Below, in pieces: positions 8,015 to 15,457 of a DNA stretch of 64,000 nucleotides. Within the stretch, counting starts at the first letter, position 1. The number at the start of each line of letters is the position of its first letter. Source of the stretch: Candidatus Iainarchaeum sp. (GTDB lineage: Archaea; Iainarchaeota; Iainarchaeia; Iainarchaeales; UBA10219); the NCBI GenBank assembly GCA_018304425.1, contig JAGVWE010000006.1:1-64000 (forward strand), read 5' to 3'. The translations under genes were made by a program, and so were the position numbers. The notes beneath the pieces are model-generated. The model worked only from the letters and a program-made list of their open reading frames with translations, had not been told where the DNA came from and made no database searches.

Positions 8015-9676
8015 GTGAAGCCCAAGCTCAAACCCATCCAAGCCGTTGCCCGCAAGGCCGGCCTCCCCCTTGCTTTTCTCGAGCCCTATGGCAGGGGCAA
8101 GGCCAAAATCGATTGGCGGGTGTTAAAGCGCTTGAAAGGCCGGAAGGACGGCAAGCTCATCCTGGTTTCCTCCATGAACCCCACCCGCTTTGGAGAGGGA
8201 AAAACCGTGACCACTATCGGATTAGCGCAGGCGTTGGCGCGGCTGGGCAAGAAGGCCCTGATTTGCCTGCGGCAGCCCAGCATGGGCCCGGTGTTTGGCG
8301 TGAAGGGCGGGGCCACGGGTGGCGGGAAGTCGAAGGTCGAGCCCGCTGAAGACATTAATTTGATGTTCACGGGCGACATCGCCGCGGTCTCGGCAGCTGC
8401 GAACCTGTTGGCGGCCCTCATTGACAATCACTTGGCGCGCGGCAACAAACTGGGGCTGGACCCGGATCGGATTGCGTGGCCGCGCGCCCTGGACGTGAAC
8501 GACCGCGCCTTGCGCGATATCACGGTGTGCCAGGGAACCAACGTGTGCGTGGAACACGAAAGCCATTTCGTGATTTCCGCGGCCTCGGAGGTCATGGCGT
8601 GCCTGTGCCTGGCAAACGACTTGACGGAGTTGAAGGAGATGCTGGGAAGCATTGTGGTCGGTTACTCTCGGAAGGGAGGGACCGTGCGTGCGGTGCGCGC
8701 GCGGCAGTTGAAGGCGGCTGGGGCCATGGCGGCCATTCTCCGCGATGCCTTGAAGCCCAACCTCGTGCAGTCCACGGAGGGCATACCTGCCTTCGTGCAC
8801 GGAGGACCTTTCGCAAACATCGCGCACGGCACCAACTCGGTGCTCGCGACCCGGCTGGCGTTGAAGCTGGCCCATGGAGGCCATGTGGTAACCGAGGCCG
8901 GCTTTGGCTCGGACCTGGGTCTGGAAAAGTTCATGGACATCGTTTCCAGGAAAGCCGGTTATAAGCCGGATTGCGTGGTTTTAGTGGCTTCGTTGAAGGC
9001 TTTGAAGCACCATGGCGGGGCTAGGGAACCGGAGAAACGGAATCAGGCGGCGCTGGAGCAGGGGTTTGCCAACCTCGAAAAGCATGTGGAGAACGCGGCC
9101 TTGTTCGGTTTGCCGTGTGTCGTGGCCATCAACCGCTTCCCGCTGGACTCCGCGCAGGAAACCGAGTGGGTCCGGGGAAAATGCGCCGCACTGGGCGTGG
9201 AAGCGGTTCCATCCAGGGTGTTCGCGGAGGGTGGAAGAGGTGGGGAGGAGTTGGCGCGCGCGGTGCTGAAGGCGGTGCAGCGACCAGGGCAGCGGCCTGG
9301 GAGGGCGCACGCCCTGTATTCCTTGCAGTGGCCGTTGAAGAAAAAAATCGAGGCCATTGCCACGCATGTGTATGGCGCTGGCAGGGTGACGTTTTCGGCG
9401 GAGGCACGCAGGGACTTGAAGCGGCTGGAGGCGCTCGGCTTTGGCCGGCTGCCCGTGTGCGTGTCCAAGACGCAGTACTCGTTGAGCGATGACCCTGAAA
9501 AACGGGGGAGGCCGCGCGGGTTTTCGCTGCGCGTGCGCGGGGCCCAGGTTTCGGCGGGAGCCGGCTTCGTCGTCGTGTACGTCGGTGACCTGATTTCCTT
9601 GCCGGGTCTGCCGGAAAAACCGGCCGCAGAAAGGATGGACGTCGACGAGAAAGGCGAGGTCACGGGCTTGTTTTAG
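8015..9676 (+). CDS. fhs: Formate-tetrahydrofolate ligase (divergent)
   Basis: The 553-aa length and full-length similarity match the family, which makes 10-formyl-THF from formate, ATP and THF. GEGKT forms the P-loop; GGPFANIAHGTNSV, TEAGFGSDLG, KTQYSLSDDP and SAGAGF are recognisable. The family signature GIKGGAAGGGY reads GVKGGATGGGK, the FTGDFHAI segment reads FTGDIAAV, and the segment before ASEVMA is VEHESHFVIS rather than the usual RExGFDIT-type sequence. These substitutions surround the nucleotide and substrate pocket. GTG 8015 is the only start that keeps the N-terminal helix. Activity is likely but not certain. Confidence 0.9.
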   Translation: MKPKLKPIQAVARKAGLPLAFLEPYGRGKAKIDWRVLKRLKGRKDGKLILVSSMNPTRFGEGKTVTTIGLAQALARLGKKALICLRQPSMGPVFGVKGGATGGGKSKVEPAEDINLMFTGDIAAVSAAANLLAALIDNHLARGNKLGLDPDRIAWPRALDVNDRALRDITVCQGTNVCVEHESHFVISAASEVMACLCLANDLTELKEMLGSIVVGYSRKGGTVRAVRARQLKAAGAMAAILRDALKPNLVQSTEGIPAFVHGGPFANIAHGTNSVLATRLALKLAHGGHVVTEAGFGSDLGLEKFMDIVSRKAGYKPDCVVLVASLKALKHHGGAREPEKRNQAALEQGFANLEKHVENAALFGLPCVVAINRFPLDSAQETEWVRGKCAALGVEAVPSRVFAEGGRGGEELARAVLKAVQRPGQRPGRAHALYSLQWPLKKKIEAIATHVYGAGRVTFSAEARRDLKRLEALGFGRLPVCVSKTQYSLSDDPEKRGRPRGFSLRVRGAQVSAGAGFVVVYVGDLISLPGLPEKPAAERMDVDEKGEVTGLF

Positions 9677-9704
9677 GCGCACCGGAAATGCGGTTGGTTG
9701 CGAC

Positions 9705-9712
9705 TTTTTAAA
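9705..9712 (+). promoter_or_regulatory. Box A upstream of the PIN gene
   Basis: TTTTTAAA lies 58 nt before ATG 9771 in the 94-nt gap after fhs. The transcript would begin near 9730, close to the hairpin described at 9722-9774. Confidence 0.4.
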
Positions 9713-9721
9713 GGGGTGGTG

Positions 9722-9774
9722 GCATAGCCCATTGGCTGGCTCCGTTTCGCCTATGAGGAGGGAATAGGCTATGC
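9722..9774 (+). promoter_or_regulatory. Overlapping inverted repeats around the PIN ribosome-binding site
   Basis: GCATAGCC (9722-9729) is the exact reverse complement of GGCTATGC (9767-9774), which contains the start codon. A second pair, GCCTAT (9749-9754) and ATAGGC (9764-9769), forms a stem whose 9-nt loop is GAGGAGGGA, the ribosome-binding site of the PIN gene. The two stems share bases and cannot form together. They could be an operator or a translational switch; this is inferred from base pairing only. Confidence 0.35.
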
Positions 9775-10147
9775 GGCGGATTTACCTGGACACGAACGTG
9801 TTCATCTCCTGGGTCCAAATAGAACTTGGAAAGGGATGGCGGGGGCTCTTTTCGGAAGCGGAATTATTCATGGACAAAGTAAAGCCGGCGGAGATATTGT
9901 AGTGCTCTCAGACTGGTTTTTTGCCGAAGTTGAACGGGCGGGGTACTGGACCAGGCTGGAAGTATTGCACCATTTCGAGAAGAACGGCGTGAACGTAGAG
10001 ATAGTTGAACCTAAAGCACAATTGAACGTAAGAGAATGGCAGAGGTTAGGCATTCCACGGTCTGATGCGGTACACGCCGCAATTGCGGCGTATGCCCGAT
10101 GCGATTGCCTCGTCACATTTAACGTCCGGGATTTCGAGCCAGCTTAA
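9771..10147 (+). pseudogene. PIN-domain (VapC-like) toxin gene interrupted by a frameshift
   Basis: The start frame encodes MRRIYLDTNVFISW with the first catalytic Asp, and continues to KVKPAEIL before a TAG at 9900-9902. The -1 frame then encodes the rest: VVLSDWFFAEVERAGY with the conserved Glu, PRSDAVHAAIAAYARCDCLVT with the third acidic residue, and NVRDFEPA to a TAA at 10147. Joined near 9890-9900 the parts give a PIN ribonuclease of normal size (about 125 aa). A one-base deletion explains it; no clear slippery heptamer is present. It may be a true pseudogene or an assembly error. No antitoxin lies upstream; a ribbon-helix-helix gene faces it downstream. Confidence 0.8.
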
Positions 10148-10176
10148 AGCAGAATAAAGGTTTATGAGCCAAAAGA

Positions 10177-10479
10177 CTATTCGTAAACCCAACCCTTTTC
10201 CTTCATGTATTCCTTTGCCCATTTGTTGCGTTGGGCCTTGGTTGGTTTGCGGCCATTCCATCCCCTGGACCTTGCGATGGCTGCAAGCGCTTGAGCGGAT
10301 TCATGGAGGGCTAACAGGCTGGGGTTATCCTTAATCAATTCAACATAGTTTTTCCGGATGGAATCCTTAATGAACTCGCTGCGGGAAGAATACAATTTGG
10401 ATCGTGCAATGAGGTCATCCAGCGTGCGCGCGTAATCGGCGTTCACGGCAACCGTCAGCATCTTCGTCTTCCCCGCCAT
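10177..10479 (-). CDS. Ribbon-helix-helix (CopG-type) regulator, possible antitoxin
   Basis: A 100-aa protein whose N terminus has the RHH pattern: a short strand (KMLTVAVN), helix ARTLDDLIARSKL, turn YSSRSEF and helix IKDSIRKNYVELI. It binds DNA as a dimer through the strand. The C-terminal 45 residues are basic and of unknown role (GWNGRKPTKAQRNKW). The gene is convergent with the frameshifted PIN gene, 29 nt apart, an unusual arrangement if they are partners. A perfect palindrome directly upstream of its start suggests autoregulation. Confidence 0.75.
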   Translation of the reverse strand: MAGKTKMLTVAVNADYARTLDDLIARSKLYSSRSEFIKDSIRKNYVELIKDNPSLLALHESAQALAAIARSRGWNGRKPTKAQRNKWAKEYMKEKGWVYE

Positions 10480-10484
10480 GATAA

Positions 10485-10499
10485 CCTGTTAATAACAGG
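10485..10499. promoter_or_regulatory. Perfect 15-bp palindrome, likely RHH operator
   Basis: CCTGTTA-A-TAACAGG has 7-bp arms around one central base. It lies 5 nt before the RHH start codon and directly downstream of a box A on the minus strand (CTTTAATA, about 10503-10510), exactly where a bound repressor would block transcription initiation. RHH proteins bind short palindromes of this kind. Confidence 0.6.
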
Positions 10500-10571
10500 C
10501 TATTAAAGCCCTTTCGGTCGGGTTTTAAGGCCGCGAACCGCCTGTTCTTCCAGGATTGTACCAAACCCTTA

Positions 10572-10579
10572 TTATTTAA
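10572..10579 (+). promoter_or_regulatory. Box A of the three-gene glycosyltransferase operon
   Basis: TTATTTAA lies 51 nt before ATG 10631, on the plus strand, in the 150-nt gap between the RHH gene and the GT2 gene. The leader would contain AAGGAGAG (10590-10597). Confidence 0.45.
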
Positions 10580-10630
10580 GGCTTCGCCAAGGAGAGTATG
10601 AAAGGCGTTTAACGGGTTCTAGGTGCTTGA

Positions 10631-11608
10631 ATGGGCTTACAGGCGAGCGTCATCATCCCGGTCTACAACGGGGCGGAAACCATTGCGGCCTGCATCGACT
10701 CGGCGTTGAAGCAGGACTTCAAGAGCCGGTACGAGGTCATTGTCGTCGACGACGGCAGCACGGACCAGACCGGGGAAATCGTGGAAGGCTTTGGCCGAAA
10801 AGTCAAACTGATTTCCCAAAAGAACCGGGGGCCCGCGGCTGCGCGCAACGCGGGCGCGAGGGCGGCAAAAGGCGAGTTCATCGTCTTCATGGACGACGAC
10901 TGCCAGGCCGACAAGCATTGGCTGGCGGAAATGCTGTGGCCCTTTGAGAGCCCGGAAGTCGTGGGCGTCCAGGGCCGGTACAAGAACCGGCAACGCGAAA
11001 TCGTGGCACGGCTCATCCACTTGGAGATAGCGGAACGGTATGAGAAGCTGCGCCAGCAACGGTTTGTCGACCACATTGGAACTTATTCGGCTGCCTACCG
11101 GAGGGAAACCTTTTTGAAGTGCAAGGGCTTCGACGAAAAGTTTTCGATTGCCTCCGGCGAAGACATTGACCTGAGTTACCGCCTCGCGGAAAAGGGGTTC
11201 AAGCTGGTGTTCAACTGGAATGCCGTGGTGTGGCACCAACACCCTACCTCTGCCTGGCACTACTTTAAGGTCAAGTTTTGGCGGGCCTACTGGCGCGTGC
11301 GGATGTACAAGAAACACAAACGGAAAATCGTGCAGGATTCCTATACCTCGCAGAACGTTAAACTGCAGATTGGCCTCTTTTACGTGTTTTTAATCGGCCT
11401 GGCAGGGCTTTTTTTCACGCAAAAGGCCTTGATAGTCGTGGCCCTGACGGCTTTGGCCTGGTTCCTGTCCATTACCAAGTTCTGGGCCTATGCCCTCGGA
11501 AAAGACCCCCTGGTTGGGCTTATAACCCCGGTATTCCTGGCCATTAGGACCCTGGTGTTTGGCGTGGGCTTCGCCTATGGCGTGCTCCGGGAAGGGGTTC
11601 TTGGATGA
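10631..11608 (+). CDS. Membrane-anchored GT2 glycosyltransferase
   Basis: A 325-aa enzyme with a cytoplasmic GT-A domain: VIIPVYNG, VVDDGSTDQT, FMDDDCQ (DxD) and GFDEKFSIASGEDIDLSYR with the ED motif of inverting GT2 enzymes. Two or three hydrophobic helices fill the last 90 residues (IGLFYVFLIGLAGLFF, LIVVALTALAWFL, VFLAIRTLVFGVGFAYG), so the active site sits at the inner membrane face, as expected for transfer to a lipid-linked acceptor. Its stop overlaps the next gene by 4 nt (ATGA). Confidence 0.87.
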   Translation: MGLQASVIIPVYNGAETIAACIDSALKQDFKSRYEVIVVDDGSTDQTGEIVEGFGRKVKLISQKNRGPAAARNAGARAAKGEFIVFMDDDCQADKHWLAEMLWPFESPEVVGVQGRYKNRQREIVARLIHLEIAERYEKLRQQRFVDHIGTYSAAYRRETFLKCKGFDEKFSIASGEDIDLSYRLAEKGFKLVFNWNAVVWHQHPTSAWHYFKVKFWRAYWRVRMYKKHKRKIVQDSYTSQNVKLQIGLFYVFLIGLAGLFFTQKALIVVALTALAWFLSITKFWAYALGKDPLVGLITPVFLAIRTLVFGVGFAYGVLREGVLG

Positions 11609-12708
11609 AAGTCCTGCACGCCGTGCACCACTTCGCTCCCTGCGTGGGCGGCCTGGAACGCGTGGCCCTGGACAGTTGCCTGGCCTTGAAGGCCCGCGGC
11701 CATGACTGCAGGGTCGTGTGCCTCGACAAGTGCTCGAAAGCCGAAACCCGGTTGCCGGCCAGGGAAACCGTGCAAGGCATTGAAGTCCAGCGCGTGCCCT
11801 TTTTCGACTTGAACTATTACAAGGTCGCGCCCCGCATCCTCGAAGCCGCGGAAGGCGTTGACTTGATTCACGTGCACGGCATTGGCTTCTTCTCGGACTG
11901 GTTCCTGTTGACCAAGTTCCTGCACCGCAAGCCGGTGGTTGTTTCCACGCATGGAGGCGTCTTCCACACCCGGAACCTGGGCCTTGCCAAGGGACTCTAC
12001 TTCCAGGTCGTGCAACGGCTGCTGCTGGGCCTCGCGGACGCCGTGCTCGCGGTGAGCAAAAACGACCTGGCCTTGTTCCAAGGCATTTGCCCGAAAACCG
12101 TGTTGCTGGAGAACGCGATTGACGCCGACAAGTTTTCGAAGGTCATTCCCGGCGCGAAGACCAATTGGCTGTTCGTGGGCCGGTTGGCGGGCAACAAGCG
12201 GTTGGACCGGCTCATTGAAACGGTCTGGCACCTGAAGAACGACGTGCCCGGCCTCAAATTGTTCCTCGTGGGAGACGACTTCGGCGGCTTGACGCCGAGA
12301 CTCCAGGCCCTGGCCCGGCAACTGAGCGTGCAGCGGAACGTGGAATTCTGCGGCCCGGCCTCCGACCGGGAATTGAAGGCGTATTTCGCGAAATGCGGGT
12401 TGTTCGTCTCCGCGTCCGAGTACGAGGGCTTTGGGTTGAGCGTGCTGGAAGCCATGTCCGCCGGCCTGGTTCCAGCCGTGCAAAAAAACGAGGCCTTCCG
12501 GCACGTGGTCCGGCACGGGGAAAACGGTTTCCTCTTGGACTACTCGAAGCCGGAACTCGCGGCCGAGGAACTCCACGAAATCCTGAAGCTTCCCGCCAAG
12601 AAGCTCGCGGAAACCGGGAAGGCCGCGCGCGCCGCCGCACAGGGCTTTGACTGGGGCCAGCGCGTGAAGGAACTCGAAGCCGTGTACCAGCAAGCGGTAA
12701 AACGTTAA
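11605..12708 (+). CDS. GT4 glycosyltransferase
   Basis: A 367-aa GT-B enzyme. The N-terminal acceptor domain has HHFAPCVGGLERV and HVHGIGFFSD; the C-terminal donor domain has FVGRLAGNKRLDRLIE, then SASEYEGFGLSVLEAMSAG with the E-x7-E pair. It starts inside the GT2 stop codon and is followed by a DPM1-like gene. Its last 20 codons (DWGQRVKELEAVYQ) reappear as a relic at 22795-22863, showing that a related gene was once present there. Retaining transfer of a hexose to a glycan precursor is likely; specificity is unknown. Confidence 0.9.
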   Translation: MKVLHAVHHFAPCVGGLERVALDSCLALKARGHDCRVVCLDKCSKAETRLPARETVQGIEVQRVPFFDLNYYKVAPRILEAAEGVDLIHVHGIGFFSDWFLLTKFLHRKPVVVSTHGGVFHTRNLGLAKGLYFQVVQRLLLGLADAVLAVSKNDLALFQGICPKTVLLENAIDADKFSKVIPGAKTNWLFVGRLAGNKRLDRLIETVWHLKNDVPGLKLFLVGDDFGGLTPRLQALARQLSVQRNVEFCGPASDRELKAYFAKCGLFVSASEYEGFGLSVLEAMSAGLVPAVQKNEAFRHVVRHGENGFLLDYSKPELAAEELHEILKLPAKKLAETGKAARAAAQGFDWGQRVKELEAVYQQAVKR

Positions 12709-12734
12709 AGGGTTTCGGTGTGAAAGGGGATGGC

Positions 12735-13460
12735 ATGAAAGGAAAAGCCTGCTTCATTTTGCCGACCTACAATGAACGGGAAAACGTTGGCAGCGTGGTG
12801 CGCGGCGTTTTCGGGGAATGCAAGGCATTGGGCGTCGAGGCCACTGTGCTGGTCGTGGACGACCACAGCCCGGACGGCACGGCGGTTGAAGTCGTGAAGC
12901 TCCAGCGTTCGTTTCCCCAACTGAAGCTCCTGCAGCGGCCGGCCAAGGAAGGGCTGGGCAAAGCCTATGTTGCCGGCTTCAAATGGGCATTGGCGAACAC
13001 GGACTGCGACGTGTTGTTCGAGATGGACGCGGACGGCTCGCACCACGCCGCTTACCTCAAGGACTTCTTCGCGAAACTGGCGGAAGGCAACGACGTCGTG
13101 GTGGGTTCGAGGTACATGCCGGGGGGAAGGCACGAGCAGAGCCCCCTGCACCGCACGCTCATCAGTTACGGCGCGAATTATCTCATCAAGGCTTTGCTGG
13201 CCCTGCCGCTGACGGACGTAACTTCAGGGTACCGCGCCATCCGCCGGGGCGCGCTGGAAAAGCTGGACTTGAATGCGTTCAGGTCAAATGGGTATGAGTT
13301 CCAACTCGAGCTGCTGCACAAGCTCCATCATTCGGGCGCGCGCATCGGGAAAACCCCGATTGTGTTCACGCCGCGCGCCAGGGGAAGGTCGAAGATGACG
13401 TTCGGGGACATGGCCTCGTTTCTTTGGCTGGCCCTTCGGTTGTGGTTGAACCGCAACTGA
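12735..13460 (+). CDS. Dolichol-phosphate mannosyltransferase-like GT2 enzyme
   Basis: A 241-aa DPM1-type protein: FILPTYNERENV, VVDDHSPDGT, EMDADGSHH (metal-binding DxD), VGSRYMPGG and a C-terminal RGRSKMTFGDM. The family transfers mannose or glucose from a nucleotide sugar to a polyprenyl phosphate, which then feeds outward-facing GT-C transferases such as those at 21513, 28044, 30804 and 46192. It lacks the membrane tail seen in the enzyme at 58543. ATG 12735 is preferred because AAAGGGGA precedes it at good spacing; GTG 12720 is an alternative. Confidence 0.9.
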   Translation: MKGKACFILPTYNERENVGSVVRGVFGECKALGVEATVLVVDDHSPDGTAVEVVKLQRSFPQLKLLQRPAKEGLGKAYVAGFKWALANTDCDVLFEMDADGSHHAAYLKDFFAKLAEGNDVVVGSRYMPGGRHEQSPLHRTLISYGANYLIKALLALPLTDVTSGYRAIRRGALEKLDLNAFRSNGYEFQLELLHKLHHSGARIGKTPIVFTPRARGRSKMTFGDMASFLWLALRLWLNRN

Positions 13461-14600
13461 CTACTCCTTGGCGGCAGAAAGCACCGATGCCGCACGCAGG
13501 AACTTGGGAAGCACGGCCTCAAGCGCCTTCACCTCACGCCCAGGGAGGGCATCGGAAACAAACAGGCATTCCTCTTTCACGTCAAATGGATTGTAGCCGT
13601 GCATGCCTTTCACCGGCCCGTGGTCGAAGAAGTTGGGGGACAGCACGCGGCCCGGCGAGACGCAGAAGAACTCGTGGCCGGCCTCGGGCACGCGGTCGAG
13701 TTGGAGCGCATTTTTTTCGCGGGTGGACAGGAAGCGACCTCCCTCGACGCCGTTGAAAGCCTCGAAAAGGGCGTTCCGCTGCGCCTCATCGTTTACCCAA
13801 AACCGGGCCATGGTGGAGTCGAGGAAATGCTTGACGCCGTGTAGGCGTTGGAGCGGCTCCCCAATATCGGTTGGACCGGTTACCGGGACCATGCCGTGGT
13901 CCGACCAGAGGAGGAAGGGCGCGCCTTCTTTTTGCGCGCGGGAAACCAGGCGTTCAATGAGGGCGTCCTGCGCGCGAAGGGTGGAAGCGAGGGCATCGGG
14001 GTCGGGGCCGAGGGCGTGGCCGGAGTGGTCCAGGTCCCAGAAGTGGAAGAAGTAAACATCCTTGTCCAGGGAGAGGAGCCGTTCGGCGGTGCGGGCGCGT
14101 GCGGCGTCGGTGGTGGCCGAGAATTCGAGGGAAACGCCCTGCTCGGTGCCGATGACCGGCCAGTTGTGGCAGACGAAGGAGGTGCCTTGGACACGCAGGG
14201 AGTCGAAAACGGTGGGCACGGGGAGCGAGCCTGGCTCGGAAATGAATCTTTCCTGGCTGAGCGAGAAGCCGCGCGCTTTGTTGAGGCCGATGAAGGGCAC
14301 GACGTTGGTGTGGCCTGCGTAGAAACGCTGGAGGCTGAAGTAGTAGGCGTCAAGCGGCCGCGGCAGGAAGGCGGAGACGATGCCGCGTATTTTTTCCGGG
14401 CCGTTGGCGTAGACGTTGAGTTGGCGGTGCTCGGCAAGCGTCTTACCCGAGTAAAAAGTGGCTGGCACGTTGGCGTAACCGAAGGGCTTGGGGACCGAGC
14501 CCAGGCCGTGCCCGTCGAGGAGGGATTGAAGGAACGGCATGCGCTGCCGCGAAAGGTAGGAAGCGTCAAGGGCATCCATCCAGAGGATGAGGGCTTTCAT
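13461..14600 (-). CDS. Alkaline-phosphatase-superfamily phosphodiesterase/phosphatase
   Basis: A 379-aa soluble protein with the metal-site layout of type I phosphodiesterases/nucleotide pyrophosphatases: Asp9 in ILWMDA, Thr48 as nucleophile in VPATFYSG, FWDLDHSGHALGP, WSDHGM and GMHGYNP supply the Asp and His ligands of a two-metal centre. There is no signal peptide or membrane segment, so it appears cytoplasmic. It is the last gene of an eight-gene operon (ATGA overlap with the methyltransferase before it) and meets the plus-strand GT2 gene with no gap. A phosphoester or phosphoglycan intermediate is a plausible substrate; this is inference. Confidence 0.85.
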   Translation of the reverse strand: MKALILWMDALDASYLSRQRMPFLQSLLDGHGLGSVPKPFGYANVPATFYSGKTLAEHRQLNVYANGPEKIRGIVSAFLPRPLDAYYFSLQRFYAGHTNVVPFIGLNKARGFSLSQERFISEPGSLPVPTVFDSLRVQGTSFVCHNWPVIGTEQGVSLEFSATTDAARARTAERLLSLDKDVYFFHFWDLDHSGHALGPDPDALASTLRAQDALIERLVSRAQKEGAPFLLWSDHGMVPVTGPTDIGEPLQRLHGVKHFLDSTMARFWVNDEAQRNALFEAFNGVEGGRFLSTREKNALQLDRVPEAGHEFFCVSPGRVLSPNFFDHGPVKGMHGYNPFDVKEECLFVSDALPGREVKALEAVLPKFLRAASVLSAAKE

Positions 14601-15457
14601 GGGCGTTTCCTCCCAATTACGTAGAAGTGGTGGCTAAGCAGGTATTTGAGGGCGCGTGGCAGGGCCGCTTCAAAGGCCAAAAGCTGGTCCATGGGATGCC
14701 GGCGGGCAAGCAACGCCTCGTTGCCGGCGGGAAGCGCGTCCCACACCCAGGCCTTGGCCTGCTGCCGGCCGAAAAGGAACTTTATTTTCCCGCGGGTGTG
14801 CATGTCGAAGGTATCAAACCAGGGGCAGGTGTCAAAGAAACCGGAGTCAACGATTTCAAGGCCCGCCTGCTTGAAAGCACGCAGGAGGCCACCAGGCCGC
14901 ATCCATTCAAAGTAGCCGTGATCCCATGCCTGGCCGTTGGCGGCGTGATAGAACCGGTGGATGAAGTAGCCGATATTCCAGGCATTCTGGTTGGCGACCA
15001 ACACGTATTTTCGGGAAACACGCGCCATTTCGGTAAGGAGATCCGGGGCGTTGTGAAAGTGTTCGAACAGGCAGTAATTGAAAACCAGGTCAAACGAGTG
15101 GTCTTCGTAGGGAAGGTGGGTGAGGGGCGGCTGCAGGGCATCGAATTTTGCCTTTCTTTTGAGGCCCAGCTTGTTCCAGAACCTGGCGCTATAGTCCAGG
15201 AGTTTTCGGCTGGGGCTTGCCACGGTTACGTTGGCGCCATTGCGTGCAAACAAAACGCCGCTGGCGCCTGAAACCCCCATGAGGCCGTCGGCTGGGGCCT
15301 CCAGAACGTTGTCAACGTCGTTGGCAATGGTTTTCCACAGGATGCGGTTGAAGGAAAGCCGCTCAAAGGCGATGCCAATGCCTTCGTCGAAGTCCTGGGG
15401 CAGGCTGGGCAGGTTACGGTCCAGGAAACCCTGCAGGAGTTTTTCGTCCCGATTCAT
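14597..15457 (-). CDS. Class I SAM-dependent methyltransferase-like protein
   Basis: A 286-aa protein with a class I methyltransferase topology. Motif I is unusual (GLMGVSGASGVLF, no acidic residue before the glycines); motif IV is FDLVFNYCLFEHFHNA, followed by a strand RKYVLVANQNAWNIGYFIHRFYH. The same NxWNxGxFIHxFYH block occurs in the protein at 17785 (NYWNPGTFIHWFYH), so the two are relatives in one operon. ATG 15457 is chosen because it overlaps the SDR stop (ATGA). The odd motif I could mean weak SAM binding or an altered role. Confidence 0.78.
   Translation of the reverse strand: MNRDEKLLQGFLDRNLPSLPQDFDEGIGIAFERLSFNRILWKTIANDVDNVLEAPADGLMGVSGASGVLFARNGANVTVASPSRKLLDYSARFWNKLGLKRKAKFDALQPPLTHLPYEDHSFDLVFNYCLFEHFHNAPDLLTEMARVSRKYVLVANQNAWNIGYFIHRFYHAANGQAWDHGYFEWMRPGGLLRAFKQAGLEIVDSGFFDTCPWFDTFDMHTRGKIKFLFGRQQAKAWVWDALPAGNEALLARRHPMDQLLAFEAALPRALKYLLSHHFYVIGRKRP

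Noticed and set aside
11575-12693. A 372-codon minus-strand open frame opposite the GT4 gene
   Set aside because: Shadow of a gene with GT-B motifs; composition bias only.
13458-13463. Possible overlap or frameshift where the DPM1-like and AP-superfamily genes meet
   Set aside because: Both genes are complete with their own stops; they are simply convergent and abutting.
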